Shown piece by piece: positions 1-7,992 of a DNA stretch of 64,000 bases; position 1 is the stretch's first letter; each line of letters opens with the position of its first letter. The translations under genes and the position numbers were made by a program. Under the pieces are notes generated by a model that saw only the letters and a program-made list of their open reading frames with translations, was not told the origin of the DNA and did not search any database. This DNA is from Actinophytocola sp963825445 (GTDB taxonomy: Bacteria; Actinomycetota; Actinomycetes; Mycobacteriales; Pseudonocardiaceae), in contig CAWGTM010000020.1 in NCBI GenBank assembly GCA_963825445.1, positions 434,001 to 498,000 of the forward strand. Reading direction: 5' to 3'.

Positions 1-1
1 C

Positions 2-319
2 GCCGAGGCCGAGAAGCTCACGGTCGACGACAACGAGCTGACCGAACGCATCATCTACCAGGCGCAGCGCTTCGGGATCAGCCCCGACGAGTACGTCCAG
101 CGGGCCCAGCAGTCCGGCCAGCTCGGCGCGATCTTCGCCGACGTGCGCCGCGGCAAGGCACTGGCTTCGGTGGTCCGCCTCGCGACCGTCACGGACGCGT
201 CGGGCAACGCGGTCGACCTCGAGGAGCTGTTCGGCCCCCGCGAGCAGCCGGCCGTCGAGCCGCCCGCCGAGGCCGAGGAGAGCGCCGAGGAGAGCAGCGA
301 GACGAAGGGCGCTCAGTGA
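2..319 (+). CDS. tig: Trigger factor, C-terminal end (partial)
   Basis: The last 105 codons of a gene that begins before the window. The visible part is a helical segment with FGISPDEYVQ, then LGAIFADVRRGKAL, followed by an acidic Glu/Ala-rich tail ending in KGAQ. This matches the C-terminal arm of trigger factor, the ribosome-bound peptidyl-prolyl isomerase and chaperone that meets nascent chains at the exit tunnel. The position directly upstream of clpP1-clpP2-clpX is the usual actinobacterial order and supports the call. The ribosome-binding and isomerase domains are outside the window and cannot be checked. Confidence 0.85.
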   Translation, partial: AEAEKLTVDDNELTERIIYQAQRFGISPDEYVQRAQQSGQLGAIFADVRRGKALASVVRLATVTDASGNAVDLEELFGPREQPAVEPPAEAEESAEESSETKGAQ

Positions 320-330
320 CGCTCTGAGCG
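320..330. promoter_or_regulatory. Possible ClgR-like half-palindrome upstream of clpP1
   Basis: CGCTCTGAGCG, followed by AAC, is an 11-bp near-palindrome between tig and clpP1. ClgR, the activator of clp genes in actinobacteria, binds TTCGC/GCGAA-type dyads. Only the right half (GCGAAC) fits well, so this is a weak candidate. Confidence 0.25.
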
Positions 331-450
331 AACGAGGGCGGTATCGGGCATTCGATGCCGCCCGCCTTCGTTAATGTCGAACATGAGACCAGATCATCGT
401 CGTATCCAGCGCCGCTTCGGTGGTGGAGAGAGCGGAGAAGGCAGGCAGAC

Positions 451-1062
451 GTGACGCATCCACGGCAGACGCCCGACATGCGGTCGGGGACCGCAGGGCT
501 CACCCTGAACGACTCGGTTTACGAGCGGCTGCTCCGGGAGCGGATCGTGTTCCTCGGTTCCGAGGTCGACGACGACATCGCGAACCGGATCACGGCGCAG
601 CTGCTGCTGCTCGCGGCCGAGGACCCCGAGAAGGACATCACCTTCTACATCAACTCGCCGGGCGGTTCGGTCTCCGCGGGCATGGCCATCTACGACACGA
701 TGGAGCTCATCGAGCCCGACGTGGCCACCTGGGCCATGGGCATGGCCGCGTCGATGGGGCAGTTCCTGCTCTCGTCGGGCGCGCAGGGCAAGCGCTACGC
801 CCTGCCGCACGCGCGGATCATGATGCACCAGCCCTCCGGCGGCGTCGGCGGTACCGCCTCCGACATCGCGATCCGGGCCGAGGTGCTCGGCAAGTGGAAG
901 CTCGAGATGGCCGAGCTCACCGCCGACCAGACGGGGCAGACCGTCGACCAGATCACGGCCGACGCCGACCGTGACCGTTGGTTCACGGCCGAGGAGGCGA
1001 AGGCCTACGGCTTCGTCGACCACGTGGTCACCCGCGCCACCCAGACTCCCAACGGCGCCTGA
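451..1062 (+). CDS. clpP1: ATP-dependent Clp protease proteolytic subunit 1
   Basis: 203-residue serine peptidase of the ClpP family. The catalytic triad is visible: Ser101 in GMAASMGQ, His126 in ARIMMHQPSGG and Asp175 in DRDRWFTAEEA. The NSPGGSVSAG strand and the KRYALPHAR head-loop are typical. GTG 451 is taken as start because the proximal sequence (THPRQTPDMRSG) is typical of actinobacterial ClpP1 and GGAGAAG lies about 10 bases upstream; ATG 478 is an alternative. In actinobacteria ClpP1 and ClpP2 form a mixed two-ring tetradecamer that works with ClpX or ClpC1. The gene is 20 bases upstream of clpP2, so the two are probably cotranscribed. Confidence 0.95.
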   Translation: MTHPRQTPDMRSGTAGLTLNDSVYERLLRERIVFLGSEVDDDIANRITAQLLLLAAEDPEKDITFYINSPGGSVSAGMAIYDTMELIEPDVATWAMGMAASMGQFLLSSGAQGKRYALPHARIMMHQPSGGVGGTASDIAIRAEVLGKWKLEMAELTADQTGQTVDQITADADRDRWFTAEEAKAYGFVDHVVTRATQTPNGA

Positions 1063-1082
1063 GAGAACAGGGAGACCAAGAA

Positions 1083-1715
1083 GTGAGCAACCACTACTCT
1101 CCGCAGGCCCGGTACGTGCTGCCGTCGTTCGTCGAGCGCACGAGCTACGGGGTCAAGGAGTCCAACCCGTACAACAAGCTGTTCGAAGAGCGGATCATCT
1201 TCGTCGGCGTCCAGATCGATGACGCGTCGGCCAACGACGTGATGGCCCAGCTGCTGTACCTGGAGTCCATCGACCCGGACCGCGACATCACGATGTACAT
1301 CAACTCGCCGGGCGGCTCGTTCACCTCGCTCATGGCCATCTACGACACCATGCAGTTCGCCAGGCCGGACATCCAGACGTTCTGCCTCGGTCAGGCGGCT
1401 TCCGCGGCGGCCGTGCTGCTCGCGGCCGGCACGCCCGGCAAGCGCTACGCCCTGCCCAACGCCCGCGTGCTGATCCACCAGCCCGCGATGGAGGGTGTCT
1501 ACGGGCAGGTCTCGGACCTGGAGATCCAGGCCAACGAGATCCAGCGCGTGCGGCGGCTCATGGAGTCCACGCTGGCACGGCACACCAACCGGGATGCCGA
1601 GCAGATCCGCAAGGACATCGAGCGGGACAAGATCCTCACGGCGGACGAGGCCCAGGTCTACGGCATCGTCGACGAGGTTCTTCCGTACCGAAAGCTGTCG
1701 GCCTCCAAGCCGTAG
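1083..1715 (+). CDS. clpP2: ATP-dependent Clp protease proteolytic subunit 2
   Basis: 210-residue second ClpP paralogue. The triad is Ser107 (LGQAASAAA), His132 (RVLIHQPAMEG) and Asp182 (IERDKILTADEA). The start GTG 1083 has GGGAG just upstream and gives the N-terminus SNHYSPQARYVLPSF, which is typical of actinobacterial ClpP2. Family knowledge says ClpP2 carries the hydrophobic pockets that receive the ClpX and ClpC1 IGF loops. The gene follows clpP1 after 20 bases and precedes clpX by 234 bases, so clpX may have its own promoter. Confidence 0.95.
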   Translation: MSNHYSPQARYVLPSFVERTSYGVKESNPYNKLFEERIIFVGVQIDDASANDVMAQLLYLESIDPDRDITMYINSPGGSFTSLMAIYDTMQFARPDIQTFCLGQAASAAAVLLAAGTPGKRYALPNARVLIHQPAMEGVYGQVSDLEIQANEIQRVRRLMESTLARHTNRDAEQIRKDIERDKILTADEAQVYGIVDEVLPYRKLSASKP

Positions 1716-1949
1716 GCTGAACGTCGACCGGGTGGCGTCGTCCAGTAGTGAGCGGCGCCACCTGATCGGCCGATTCCGACAACTCGGCGGTTAGGTTCTC
1801 CCATTGAGTGGGGGTTGGCAGGTACCGTCGAGGGCAACAGGCACGAGCGGAACTTAAGTGCGGTGCGCGACACTGGTGCTCGAGGTCCGTTCAAGCCACA
1901 CATCCAGATGTGCTTCCGGGCACGTCGGAGGGGACAGAGGTCAGCGGTC

Positions 1950-3251
1950 ATGGCGCGTATCGGTGACGGCGGAGACCTGCTGAAGTGCTCTTTCTGCGGA
2001 AAGAGCCAGAAGCAGGTGAAGAAACTGATCGCCGGTCCCGGCGTATACATCTGCGATGAATGCATCGACCTCTGCAACGAGATCATCGAGGAGGAGTTGG
2101 CCGAGGCCGGCGACGTCAAACTTGACGAGCTACCCAAGCCAGCCGAGATCGACGAGTTCCTCGACCAGTACGTGATCGGCCAGGACGACGCGAAACGCAC
2201 GCTGGCGGTCGCCGTCTACAACCACTACAAGCGCATCCAGGCTGGTGACCGCGCCCGGCCGGAGACCCGTGAGGGCCGTGAGCCCCGCGAGGAGACCGTC
2301 GAGCTCTCGAAGTCGAACATCCTGCTGCTCGGGCCCACCGGCTGTGGCAAGACCTACCTGGCCCAGACGCTGGCCAAGCTGCTGAACGTGCCGTTCGCCA
2401 TCGCCGACGCCACCGCCCTCACCGAGGCCGGCTACGTGGGTGAGGATGTCGAGAACATCCTGCTCAAGCTGATCCAGGCGGCCGACTACGACGTGAAGCG
2501 CGCCGAGACCGGCATCATCTACATCGACGAGGTCGACAAGATCGCCCGCAAGAGCGAGAACCCGTCGATCACCAGGGATGTTTCCGGCGAGGGCGTGCAG
2601 CAGGCCCTGCTGAAGATCCTGGAGGGCACCACCGCGAGCGTGCCGCCGCAGGGCGGTCGCAAGCACCCCCACCAGGAGTTCATCCAGATCGACACCACGA
2701 ACGTGCTGTTCATCGTGGCCGGCGCGTTCGCCGGGCTGGACAAGATCATCCAGGACCGCGTGGGCAAGCGAGGCCTCGGCTTCGGCGCCGAGATCCGGTC
2801 GAAGGCCGACATCGACGCGGCCGACTTCTTCGCCGACACCATGCCGGAAGACCTGATCAAGTTCGGGCTCATCCCGGAGTTCATCGGGCGTCTGCCGGTG
2901 GTGGCGAGCGTGACCAACCTCGACAAGCCGTCGCTGGTCCAGATCCTCACCGCTCCCAGGAACGCGCTGGTCAAGCAGTACCAGAAGCTGTTCGAGATGG
3001 ACGGGGTGGAGCTGGAGTTCACGGAGACGGCGCTCGAGGCGGTCGCTGACCAGGCGATCCTGCGTGGCACCGGTGCCCGTGGCCTCCGGGCGATCATGGA
3101 GGAGGTGCTGCAGTCGGTGATGTACGACATCCCGAGTCGCACCGACGTCGCCAAGGTCGTGATCACCGAGCAGACGGTGCGCGAGAACGTGAACCCGACG
3201 ATCGTGGCCCGTCAGCCTTCGCGCCGGGAGCGCCGCGAGAAGTCAGCCTGA
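1950..3251 (+). CDS. clpX: ATP-dependent Clp protease ATP-binding subunit ClpX
   Basis: 433-residue AAA+ unfoldase that feeds substrates to ClpP1P2. An N-terminal C4 zinc-binding domain (Cys13, 16, 35, 38) is followed by Walker A GPTGCGKT (about 128-135), the GYVG pore loop (about 161), Walker B IIYIDEVDK (about 189-197), an RKH loop near 237 and the ClpP-docking loop, here LGF instead of IGF, near 276. The sensor-2 region GTGARGLR is near the C-terminus. ATG 1950 gives the standard MARIGDGGDLLKCSFC start and follows a GGGACAGAGG stretch; upstream in-frame codons do not look like ClpX. The 234 bases before it hold no gene that I can see. Confidence 0.96.
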   Translation: MARIGDGGDLLKCSFCGKSQKQVKKLIAGPGVYICDECIDLCNEIIEEELAEAGDVKLDELPKPAEIDEFLDQYVIGQDDAKRTLAVAVYNHYKRIQAGDRARPETREGREPREETVELSKSNILLLGPTGCGKTYLAQTLAKLLNVPFAIADATALTEAGYVGEDVENILLKLIQAADYDVKRAETGIIYIDEVDKIARKSENPSITRDVSGEGVQQALLKILEGTTASVPPQGGRKHPHQEFIQIDTTNVLFIVAGAFAGLDKIIQDRVGKRGLGFGAEIRSKADIDAADFFADTMPEDLIKFGLIPEFIGRLPVVASVTNLDKPSLVQILTAPRNALVKQYQKLFEMDGVELEFTETALEAVADQAILRGTGARGLRAIMEEVLQSVMYDIPSRTDVAKVVITEQTVRENVNPTIVARQPSRRERREKSA

Positions 3252-3260
3252 TTCCTGGTT

Positions 3261-3296
3261 CATCGGCCCTGCGGACTTCGGTCGGCGGGGCCGATG
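3261..3296. terminator. Stem-loop terminator after clpX
   Basis: CATCGGCCC (3261-3269) pairs perfectly with GGGCCGATG (3288-3296) across an 18-base loop, ten bases after the clpX stop codon. A short T-containing stretch (TCTTGTGT) follows. It probably ends the clp transcript. Confidence 0.7.
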
Positions 3297-3649
3297 TCTT
3301 GTGTCGTGCGGTTTCGCCTCGCGAGTTCGGCCGAATGTTCCATTCGCTCGCCGTTTCCGGCTGAGTTGTCCACAGGCAAGATCGTCATCGTCGTGACTGT
3401 CGGACCCCGCCGGTAGACTGGAACAGGGGCCGCCCCCCGGGATGGGGTGGGGGCTGCGTGACGGTAGGGGCGCTGGATGTCGAGAGTCGGTGGAGGTCCG
3501 GTCGAGCGTCGCTCGATTTTCGTATCCCAGATGGATCTTCGAGCGATCACTCCACGTACCCGGATTGTGCCCCAGGGTGAGTGTGAATGAGCCGTCCGGA
3601 GCAGTGCTCGCCACGCCTGGTGACGGGCCGAATCATGCAAGGATGAGGC
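3297..3649. other. Intergenic region without a recognisable gene
   Basis: About 350 bases between the clpX terminator and the next gene. Open frames here have no recognisable protein features and no good ribosome-binding site. The palindrome TTCGGCCGAA and the string CCATTCGCTCG (also found in the recQ/nadD gap near 33155) lie around 3327-3352. No RNA gene was recognised. Confidence 0.4.
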
Positions 3650-4237
3650 ATGTCGACGCCGCCGTACGTCCTGCTTCTCCACGGGCACACCGGCTCCGGG
3701 CCCGAGCACTGGCAGAGCTGGCTCGCCGGTGAACTCGCCAATCTCGGCGCCACGGTCGACGTCCCTCAGCTCACCGACCCCGACCGGCCTGCCCTCGACG
3801 TGTGGCTCGCCGAACTCCGGCACCACCTCGAAGCCGCGCCGGAGGGCGAACGCGTGGTGCTCGCCCACTCCGCCGGCGCGTGTCTCTGGCTGCACCACGC
3901 CGCCGACATGACAGACCCGCGCCTGCGTTTCGACCGCGTCCTACTCGTCGCGCCGCCCGGCCCGCGCTGGGACAACCCCGACGTGCGCGGCTTCACCCCG
4001 GCCCCGCTCGACGCCGCCGGCATCCGACGCGCGGCCGCCTGGACCCAACTGGTGGTCGGCGACAACGACGACGCCGTCAGTGTCGCCGACGCGGTCGACA
4101 TGGCCGCCGGGCTCAAGATCGACCTGGACGTCATCCCCGGCGGCGCCCACCTCAACACGGCCGCCGGCTACGGGCCCTGGCCGGCCGTCCTCGGCTGGAC
4201 GGGCGACCGGCACACCCGCCTGGTCACGAACCAGTGA
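3650..4237 (+). CDS. RBBP9/YdeN-family serine hydrolase
   Basis: 195-residue single-domain alpha/beta hydrolase. The N-terminal strand and oxyanion turn read LLLHGHTGSGPEHWQ, the nucleophile elbow is AHSAGA (Ser74), the acid is in VVGDNDDAV (about 138-141) and the His is in GGAHLNTAAGYG (His167). The GPEHWQ motif, the GAHLN signature and the small size fit the RBBP9/YdeN family, whose physiological substrates are mostly unknown. ATG 3650 follows AAGGATGAGGC. The 3' end overlaps the convergent fdhD by 14 bases. The protein should be cytoplasmic because no signal peptide is seen. Confidence 0.85.
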   Translation: MSTPPYVLLLHGHTGSGPEHWQSWLAGELANLGATVDVPQLTDPDRPALDVWLAELRHHLEAAPEGERVVLAHSAGACLWLHHAADMTDPRLRFDRVLLVAPPGPRWDNPDVRGFTPAPLDAAGIRRAAAWTQLVVGDNDDAVSVADAVDMAAGLKIDLDVIPGGAHLNTAAGYGPWPAVLGWTGDRHTRLVTNQ

Positions 4238-5051
4238 TGCGCGAAGGGTGCGTGTAGACGTTCATGCTCGTGCCCCGCAGGAACCCGACGAGCGTGATGC
4301 CCTGCTCGTCGGCCAGCTCCGCGGCGAGCGACGACGGCGCCGACACGGCCGCCAGCATCGGGATCCCGGCCATCGCGGCCTTCTGCACCAGCTCGAACGA
4401 CGCGCGCCCGGACACCATGAGCACCGTCCCGCCGAGCGGCACCCGCCCGTCGAGCAGCGCCCACCCGGTGACCTTGTCGACCGCGTTGTGGCGCCCCACG
4501 TCCTCGCGTACAGCCAGCGGCGACCCGTCCGCCGTGAACAGGCCGGCCGCGTGCAACCCGCCGGTCGACTCGAACACCCGCTGCCGCTCGCGGAGCAGGT
4601 CGGGGAACGTCACGAGTGTCTCCGGCGACACCCGGCACTCGTCGCCCGCGGGGGAGAACCGCGTCTTCAGCTTCACCGCGTCCAACGCCGCCTTGCCGCA
4701 CACGCCACACGACGACGTCGTGTAGAAGTTGCGCTCCAGGCTCGTGTCCGGCGGCTCCACGCCCGGCGCCAGCGCCAGGTCGAGCACGTTGTAGGTGTTG
4801 CGCCCCTCGGAGTCCACGCTGTCGCAGTAGCGCGCCGTGCTGATGTCCGCCGGCGCGCCGATCACGCCCTCGGTCAGCAGGAAACCGTGCGCCAGCTCCA
4901 CGTCGTGCCCGGGGGTCCGCATGGTCACGGCCAGCGCCTTGCCGTCCACCCGGAGTTCGAGCGGCTCTTCGGCCGCGAGCACGTCCTGCCGGCTGCGGCT
5001 GCCGTCGGCGGACAGCTTCAGAACCGGTCGACGCACCGTCACTCTTCCCAT
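4224..5051 (-). CDS. fdhD: Formate dehydrogenase accessory sulfurtransferase FdhD
   Basis: 275-residue FdhD. The conserved Cys-x-x-Cys loop is TTSSCGVCGK (Cys115 and Cys118), and RTPGHDVELAHGFLLTEG and REDVGRHNAVDK are strong family signatures. FdhD transfers sulfur from a cysteine desulfurase to the bis-MGD molybdenum cofactor, which formate dehydrogenase and related molybdoenzymes need. No molybdoenzyme gene lies in the window, so the client is encoded elsewhere. The gene is divergent from an ArsR-type regulator, and the 70-base gap between them holds two copies of a CAAG..ACCTTG motif that could control both. Confidence 0.93.
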   Translation of the reverse strand: MGRVTVRRPVLKLSADGSRSRQDVLAAEEPLELRVDGKALAVTMRTPGHDVELAHGFLLTEGVIGAPADISTARYCDSVDSEGRNTYNVLDLALAPGVEPPDTSLERNFYTTSSCGVCGKAALDAVKLKTRFSPAGDECRVSPETLVTFPDLLRERQRVFESTGGLHAAGLFTADGSPLAVREDVGRHNAVDKVTGWALLDGRVPLGGTVLMVSGRASFELVQKAAMAGIPMLAAVSAPSSLAAELADEQGITLVGFLRGTSMNVYTHPSRITGS

Positions 5052-5075
5052 GTATACAGCCTACACTTTCTATAA

Positions 5076-5118
5076 CAAGAAACCTTGCTAAAGAAGTCTT
5101 GAGCAAGGTACCTTGTTA
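5076..5118. promoter_or_regulatory. Two operator-like CAAG-N2-ACCTTG repeats between fdhD and an ArsR gene
   Basis: CAAGAAACCTTGCTA (5076-5090) and CAAGGTACCTTGTTA (5104-5118) are near-identical copies 28 bases apart. The second contains the perfect 12-base palindrome CAAGGTACCTTG. They fill the short divergent promoter gap, and the second copy ends three bases before the regulator ATG at 5122. ArsR-family repressors usually bind such dyads and repress themselves, so this is the likely operator. Confidence 0.6.
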
Positions 5119-5121
5119 AAC

Positions 5122-5688
5122 ATGGCGGACCGCAGACAGATCACCGACCCCAAGGCGCTTCGCGCGCTCGCCCATCCGCTGCGCTGGAAGTTGCTGGAGG
5201 TCGTGAGTCGCGAGGGCACGGCGACCGCCACGCAGTGCGCGCAGGAGACCGGCGAGAGCGTCGCCAGCTGCTCCTACCACCTGAACATGCTCGCCAAGTA
5301 CGACTACGTGGAGCAGGCCGAAGGCGGCCAGGGCCGTGAGAAGCCTTGGCGGCTCGTCCACGCGAGTCAGGGCATGACCGACCTCGGGATGGACAACGAG
5401 GGCGCGCTGGCCATGCAGGCGGCTTCGGGGGCCTTCCTGGACTACGCGCTCACCCAGATCCGGGACCGTCAGCTCAGCAGCCACCTGGAACCGGACGAGT
5501 GGCGTGCCGTGGTCGGCGTCGACAACAGCAACGACTACCTCACCACGGCGGAGGTGGAGGAGCTGCGCGAAGCGTTCAACGAGCGGCTCGACCGCTACCG
5601 CGAACGGCGCACCAAGCCGGAACTGCGGCCCGAGGGCTCCCGGCCGGTGAACTTCTTCCTGTCCGCCACGGTGGCCCCCACCGCCTGA
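5122..5688 (+). CDS. ArsR-family winged-helix transcriptional regulator
   Basis: 188 residues. The first 75 or so form a winged helix: ALRALAHPLRWKLLEVV, then ATQCAQETGESVASCSYHLNMLAKYDYVEQ, typical of the ArsR/YjdC-like HTH_20 class. The C-terminal 110 residues are charged and carry no ArsR metal-binding Cys motif, so sensing of metals is unlikely. ATG 5122 (MADRRQ) is preferred to TTG 5113 because the latter sits inside the operator palindrome. The motif pair at 5076-5118 is the probable autoregulatory site. A small gene follows and may be cotranscribed. Confidence 0.85.
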   Translation: MADRRQITDPKALRALAHPLRWKLLEVVSREGTATATQCAQETGESVASCSYHLNMLAKYDYVEQAEGGQGREKPWRLVHASQGMTDLGMDNEGALAMQAASGAFLDYALTQIRDRQLSSHLEPDEWRAVVGVDNSNDYLTTAEVEELREAFNERLDRYRERRTKPELRPEGSRPVNFFLSATVAPTA

Positions 5689-5751
5689 CCCCACACCCGA
5701 ACTGACGGCTGCCCGAGGGGTGGCCTGTTCAGGCTGCCCGGAAGGAGAACC

Positions 5752-5910
5752 ATGATGGACCCGAGGATCACCGCCATGTCAGCCGAACTGCGCCGCGCCG
5801 AACTGGCCGCCGAAGCCGCCGAGAACCGGCGGGTGCGGGAACCCCGCGAAGAGGAGTCGCCGCAGCCCGTCGCGCGACCGAGACCGGTTCGCCGCGCCGC
5901 CACTGCCTAA
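5752..5910 (+). CDS. Small charged protein, unknown function
   Basis: A 52-residue frame starting ATGATG, with GGAAGGAG five to six bases upstream, which is one of the best ribosome-binding sites in the neighbourhood. The product is one amphipathic helix (ITAMSAELRRAELAAEAAEN) followed by an Arg/Pro/Glu-rich tail ending RRAATA; it has no Cys and no membrane segment. It lies 63 bases after the ArsR-type gene and 9 bases before the FAD enzyme, so all three may be one transcript. I do not recognise the family. Confidence 0.55.
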   Translation: MMDPRITAMSAELRRAELAAEAAENRRVREPREEESPQPVARPRPVRRAATA

Positions 5911-5919
5911 GGTGGAGTG

Positions 5920-7446
5920 ATGGTGGAACGGACTGATGTCGTCGTTGTCGGTGGCGGGCACAACGGGCTCGTGGCGGCCGCCTATCTCGCGCGGGCCGGC
6001 CGCTCGGTGCGGGTGCTCGAGCGGCGGAGTCGGGTCGGTGGCGCGGCCGTGAGCGAGGCGCCGTTCGCGGGGATCGACGCGCGGCTGTCCCGCTACTCCT
6101 ACCTGGTGAGCCTGCTGCCCACCGCGATCGTCGACGAGTTGGGCCTGCGGCTCACGCTGCGCTCCCGCGCCGTCTCCTCCTACACCCCGACCTCCGGCGG
6201 CGGCCTGCTGGTGGAACGCGAACCGGGGTCGGCGACGGCCGAGTCGTTCCGCGCACTCACCGGCGGCGACGCCGAGTTCGGCCGCTGGACACGTTGGTAC
6301 GACGAGCTTTCCGCGATGGCACGGGCGGTCGCGCCGACCATGCTCGAACCACTGCCGTCGCGCGACCGGCTCCGCGCGTTGGTCACCGACGCCGCCGGCG
6401 CCCGCGTCTGGGAGCAGGTGTTCGAGCGGCCGATCGGCGAGGCGATCGAGTCGACGTTCGCCGACGACGTGGTGCGCGGCGTCGTCGCCACGGACGCGCT
6501 CATCGGCACGCACACCTCCACGACGGCCGAGGATCTGTTGGCCAACCGCTGTTTCCTCTACCACCTGGTGGGCAACGGCACGGGTGAGTGGCGAGTGCCG
6601 GTCGGTGGGATGGGCGCGGTCACCGCGGAACTCGAACGCGTGGCGCGGGAGGCGGGCGCCACGATCGTCACGGACGCGCACGTCGACCGCATCGATGCCG
6701 ACGGCACCGACGCCGAGGTCCACTACGGGGAGCACGTGGTCGCGGCCAGGCATGTTCTGGCCGGGGTCGCGCCGGCCGTGCTCGACGGTCTGCGTGGCCG
6801 CCCGGTCAGCAAGCCGGCCGGCTCCCAGCTGAAGATCAACGTGCTGCTGTCCCGGCTGCCCCGGTTGCGTTCCGGCATCGACCCCCGGGTGGCGTTCGCC
6901 GGTACGTTCCACCTCGACGAGTCCTATGTGGACCTGGAGAAGGCCTACGCGGCAAGCGTTGCCGGCCAGGTGCCGGACCCGCTGCCCGGTGAGACGTACT
7001 GCCACACCCTGGCCGACGAGTCCATTCTGGACCCGGCGCTCATCGCCCGCGGCTGGCACACGCTCACGCTGTTCGGCCTGCACCTGCCGGCCGACCTGTT
7101 CGTCGCCGACAACGCCGGCACCCGCGACCGGCTCACCCAGGGCTACCTGGCCGGGCTGAACCGCTACCTGGCCGAACCGATCGAGGACTGCATCGCGAAC
7201 GACGCCGAAGGCCGGCCGTGCATCGAGGCCCGCACCCCGCTGGACCTGGAGGCGGAGCTGGCGATGCCGGGCGGCCACATCTTCCACGGCGACCTGGCCT
7301 GGCCGTACGCCGAAGGTGACGACCCCTGGGGAGTCGCCACCGACACGGCGAACGTGTTGCTCTGTGGGGCCGGCACCCGGCGGGGCGGCGGTGTGAGCGG
7401 CCTGGGTGGCCACAACGCGGCCATGGCCCTCCTGAGGCCCTACTGA
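5920..7446 (+). CDS. FAD/NAD(P)-dependent oxidoreductase, PYROXD2/phytoene-desaturase-like
   Basis: 508 residues. The N-terminal dinucleotide-binding motif is VVVVGGGHNGLVAAAYLARAG (split over residues 6-26), and a C-terminal flavin-binding segment reads GGGVSGLGGHNAAMALL. The GGGHNGLVAAAYLARAG start and the MPGGHIFHGDL block near residue 450 fit the COG1233 branch that includes human PYROXD2 rather than true carotenoid desaturases. No carotenoid gene is nearby. ATG 5920 is chosen over the in-frame GTG 5917 because both sit after AAGGTGGAG and ATG is stronger. The substrate is unknown. Confidence 0.8.
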   Translation: MVERTDVVVVGGGHNGLVAAAYLARAGRSVRVLERRSRVGGAAVSEAPFAGIDARLSRYSYLVSLLPTAIVDELGLRLTLRSRAVSSYTPTSGGGLLVEREPGSATAESFRALTGGDAEFGRWTRWYDELSAMARAVAPTMLEPLPSRDRLRALVTDAAGARVWEQVFERPIGEAIESTFADDVVRGVVATDALIGTHTSTTAEDLLANRCFLYHLVGNGTGEWRVPVGGMGAVTAELERVAREAGATIVTDAHVDRIDADGTDAEVHYGEHVVAARHVLAGVAPAVLDGLRGRPVSKPAGSQLKINVLLSRLPRLRSGIDPRVAFAGTFHLDESYVDLEKAYAASVAGQVPDPLPGETYCHTLADESILDPALIARGWHTLTLFGLHLPADLFVADNAGTRDRLTQGYLAGLNRYLAEPIEDCIANDAEGRPCIEARTPLDLEAELAMPGGHIFHGDLAWPYAEGDDPWGVATDTANVLLCGAGTRRGGGVSGLGGHNAAMALLRPY

Positions 7447-7671
7447 CCTGACGCGGGCCCGCTCGTGGACCCGGCGCGCGAGTCGGGGGTTCGGCACGCA
7501 TGCCTGCGACGCGAACGAGAACTCATGGAGTCGAGCCGAATCGGGTCCGGATTCGGACTGCCCCGCCGGCGGCCAGTCAGCCGGCGGAGGCCGACCTTGC
7601 CTGTCGCCTGGTCTTGGGGTGCCTCGCGCACCTCCGGATGGCAGATGCGCGAGGCGTCAGATCCAGGGGGT

Positions 7672-7923
7672 TCAGGCTGCCAACTGCGCCTTCACCTGTG
7701 CGAGCGTCGGGTTCGTGAGGGCGGCGCCGCTCGGGAAGTGCACGGTCGGCACCGTCTGGTTGCCGCCGTTCACCTTCATCACGAACTCGGCCGCGCCCGG
7801 CGTGCGCTCGATGTCGACCTCCACGTACTCGATGCCGTCCCGCTCCAGCTGGGACTTGAGCCTGCGGCAGTACCCGCACCAGGTGGTGGAGTACATGGTC
7901 AGCTTCGAGGGAGTGGTGGTCAT
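7672..7923 (-). CDS. mrx1: Mycoredoxin (glutaredoxin-like, CGYC)
   Basis: 83-residue thioredoxin-fold protein with the active-site motif TTWCGYC (Cys16 and Cys19) and the cis-Pro loop QTVPTVHFPSG. CGYC together with a short N-terminus is the signature of actinobacterial mycoredoxin-1, which reduces mycothiol-mixed disulfides on proteins. The NGGNQTVPT segment matches the usual thiol-binding surface. The gene stands alone between two hypothetical regions, with no obvious operon partner. Upstream, bases 7447-7671 hold nothing that I can recognise. Confidence 0.9.
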   Translation of the reverse strand: MTTTPSKLTMYSTTWCGYCRRLKSQLERDGIEYVEVDIERTPGAAEFVMKVNGGNQTVPTVHFPSGAALTNPTLAQVKAQLAA

Positions 7924-7992
7924 CGACGCTCCTGCGACTTCCGGGGGACGGACACAGGCTTCAACGCACGAAGGGCGCCAAACATGCCCGCA

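Noticed and set aside
394..1023. Long open frame antisense to clpP1
   Set aside because: High-GC coding sequence often leaves open frames on the other strand. The clpP1 frame has the complete catalytic triad, and the antisense product is only Arg/Gly/Val-rich.
5113..5121. TTG 5113 as start of the ArsR-type gene
   Set aside because: It lies within the operator palindrome and has no ribosome site. ATG 5122 starts the conserved part.
5779..7497. 572-codon open frame antisense to the PYROXD2-like gene
   Set aside because: It is a shadow of the sense gene: no start with a ribosome site, no domain motif, and low-complexity composition.
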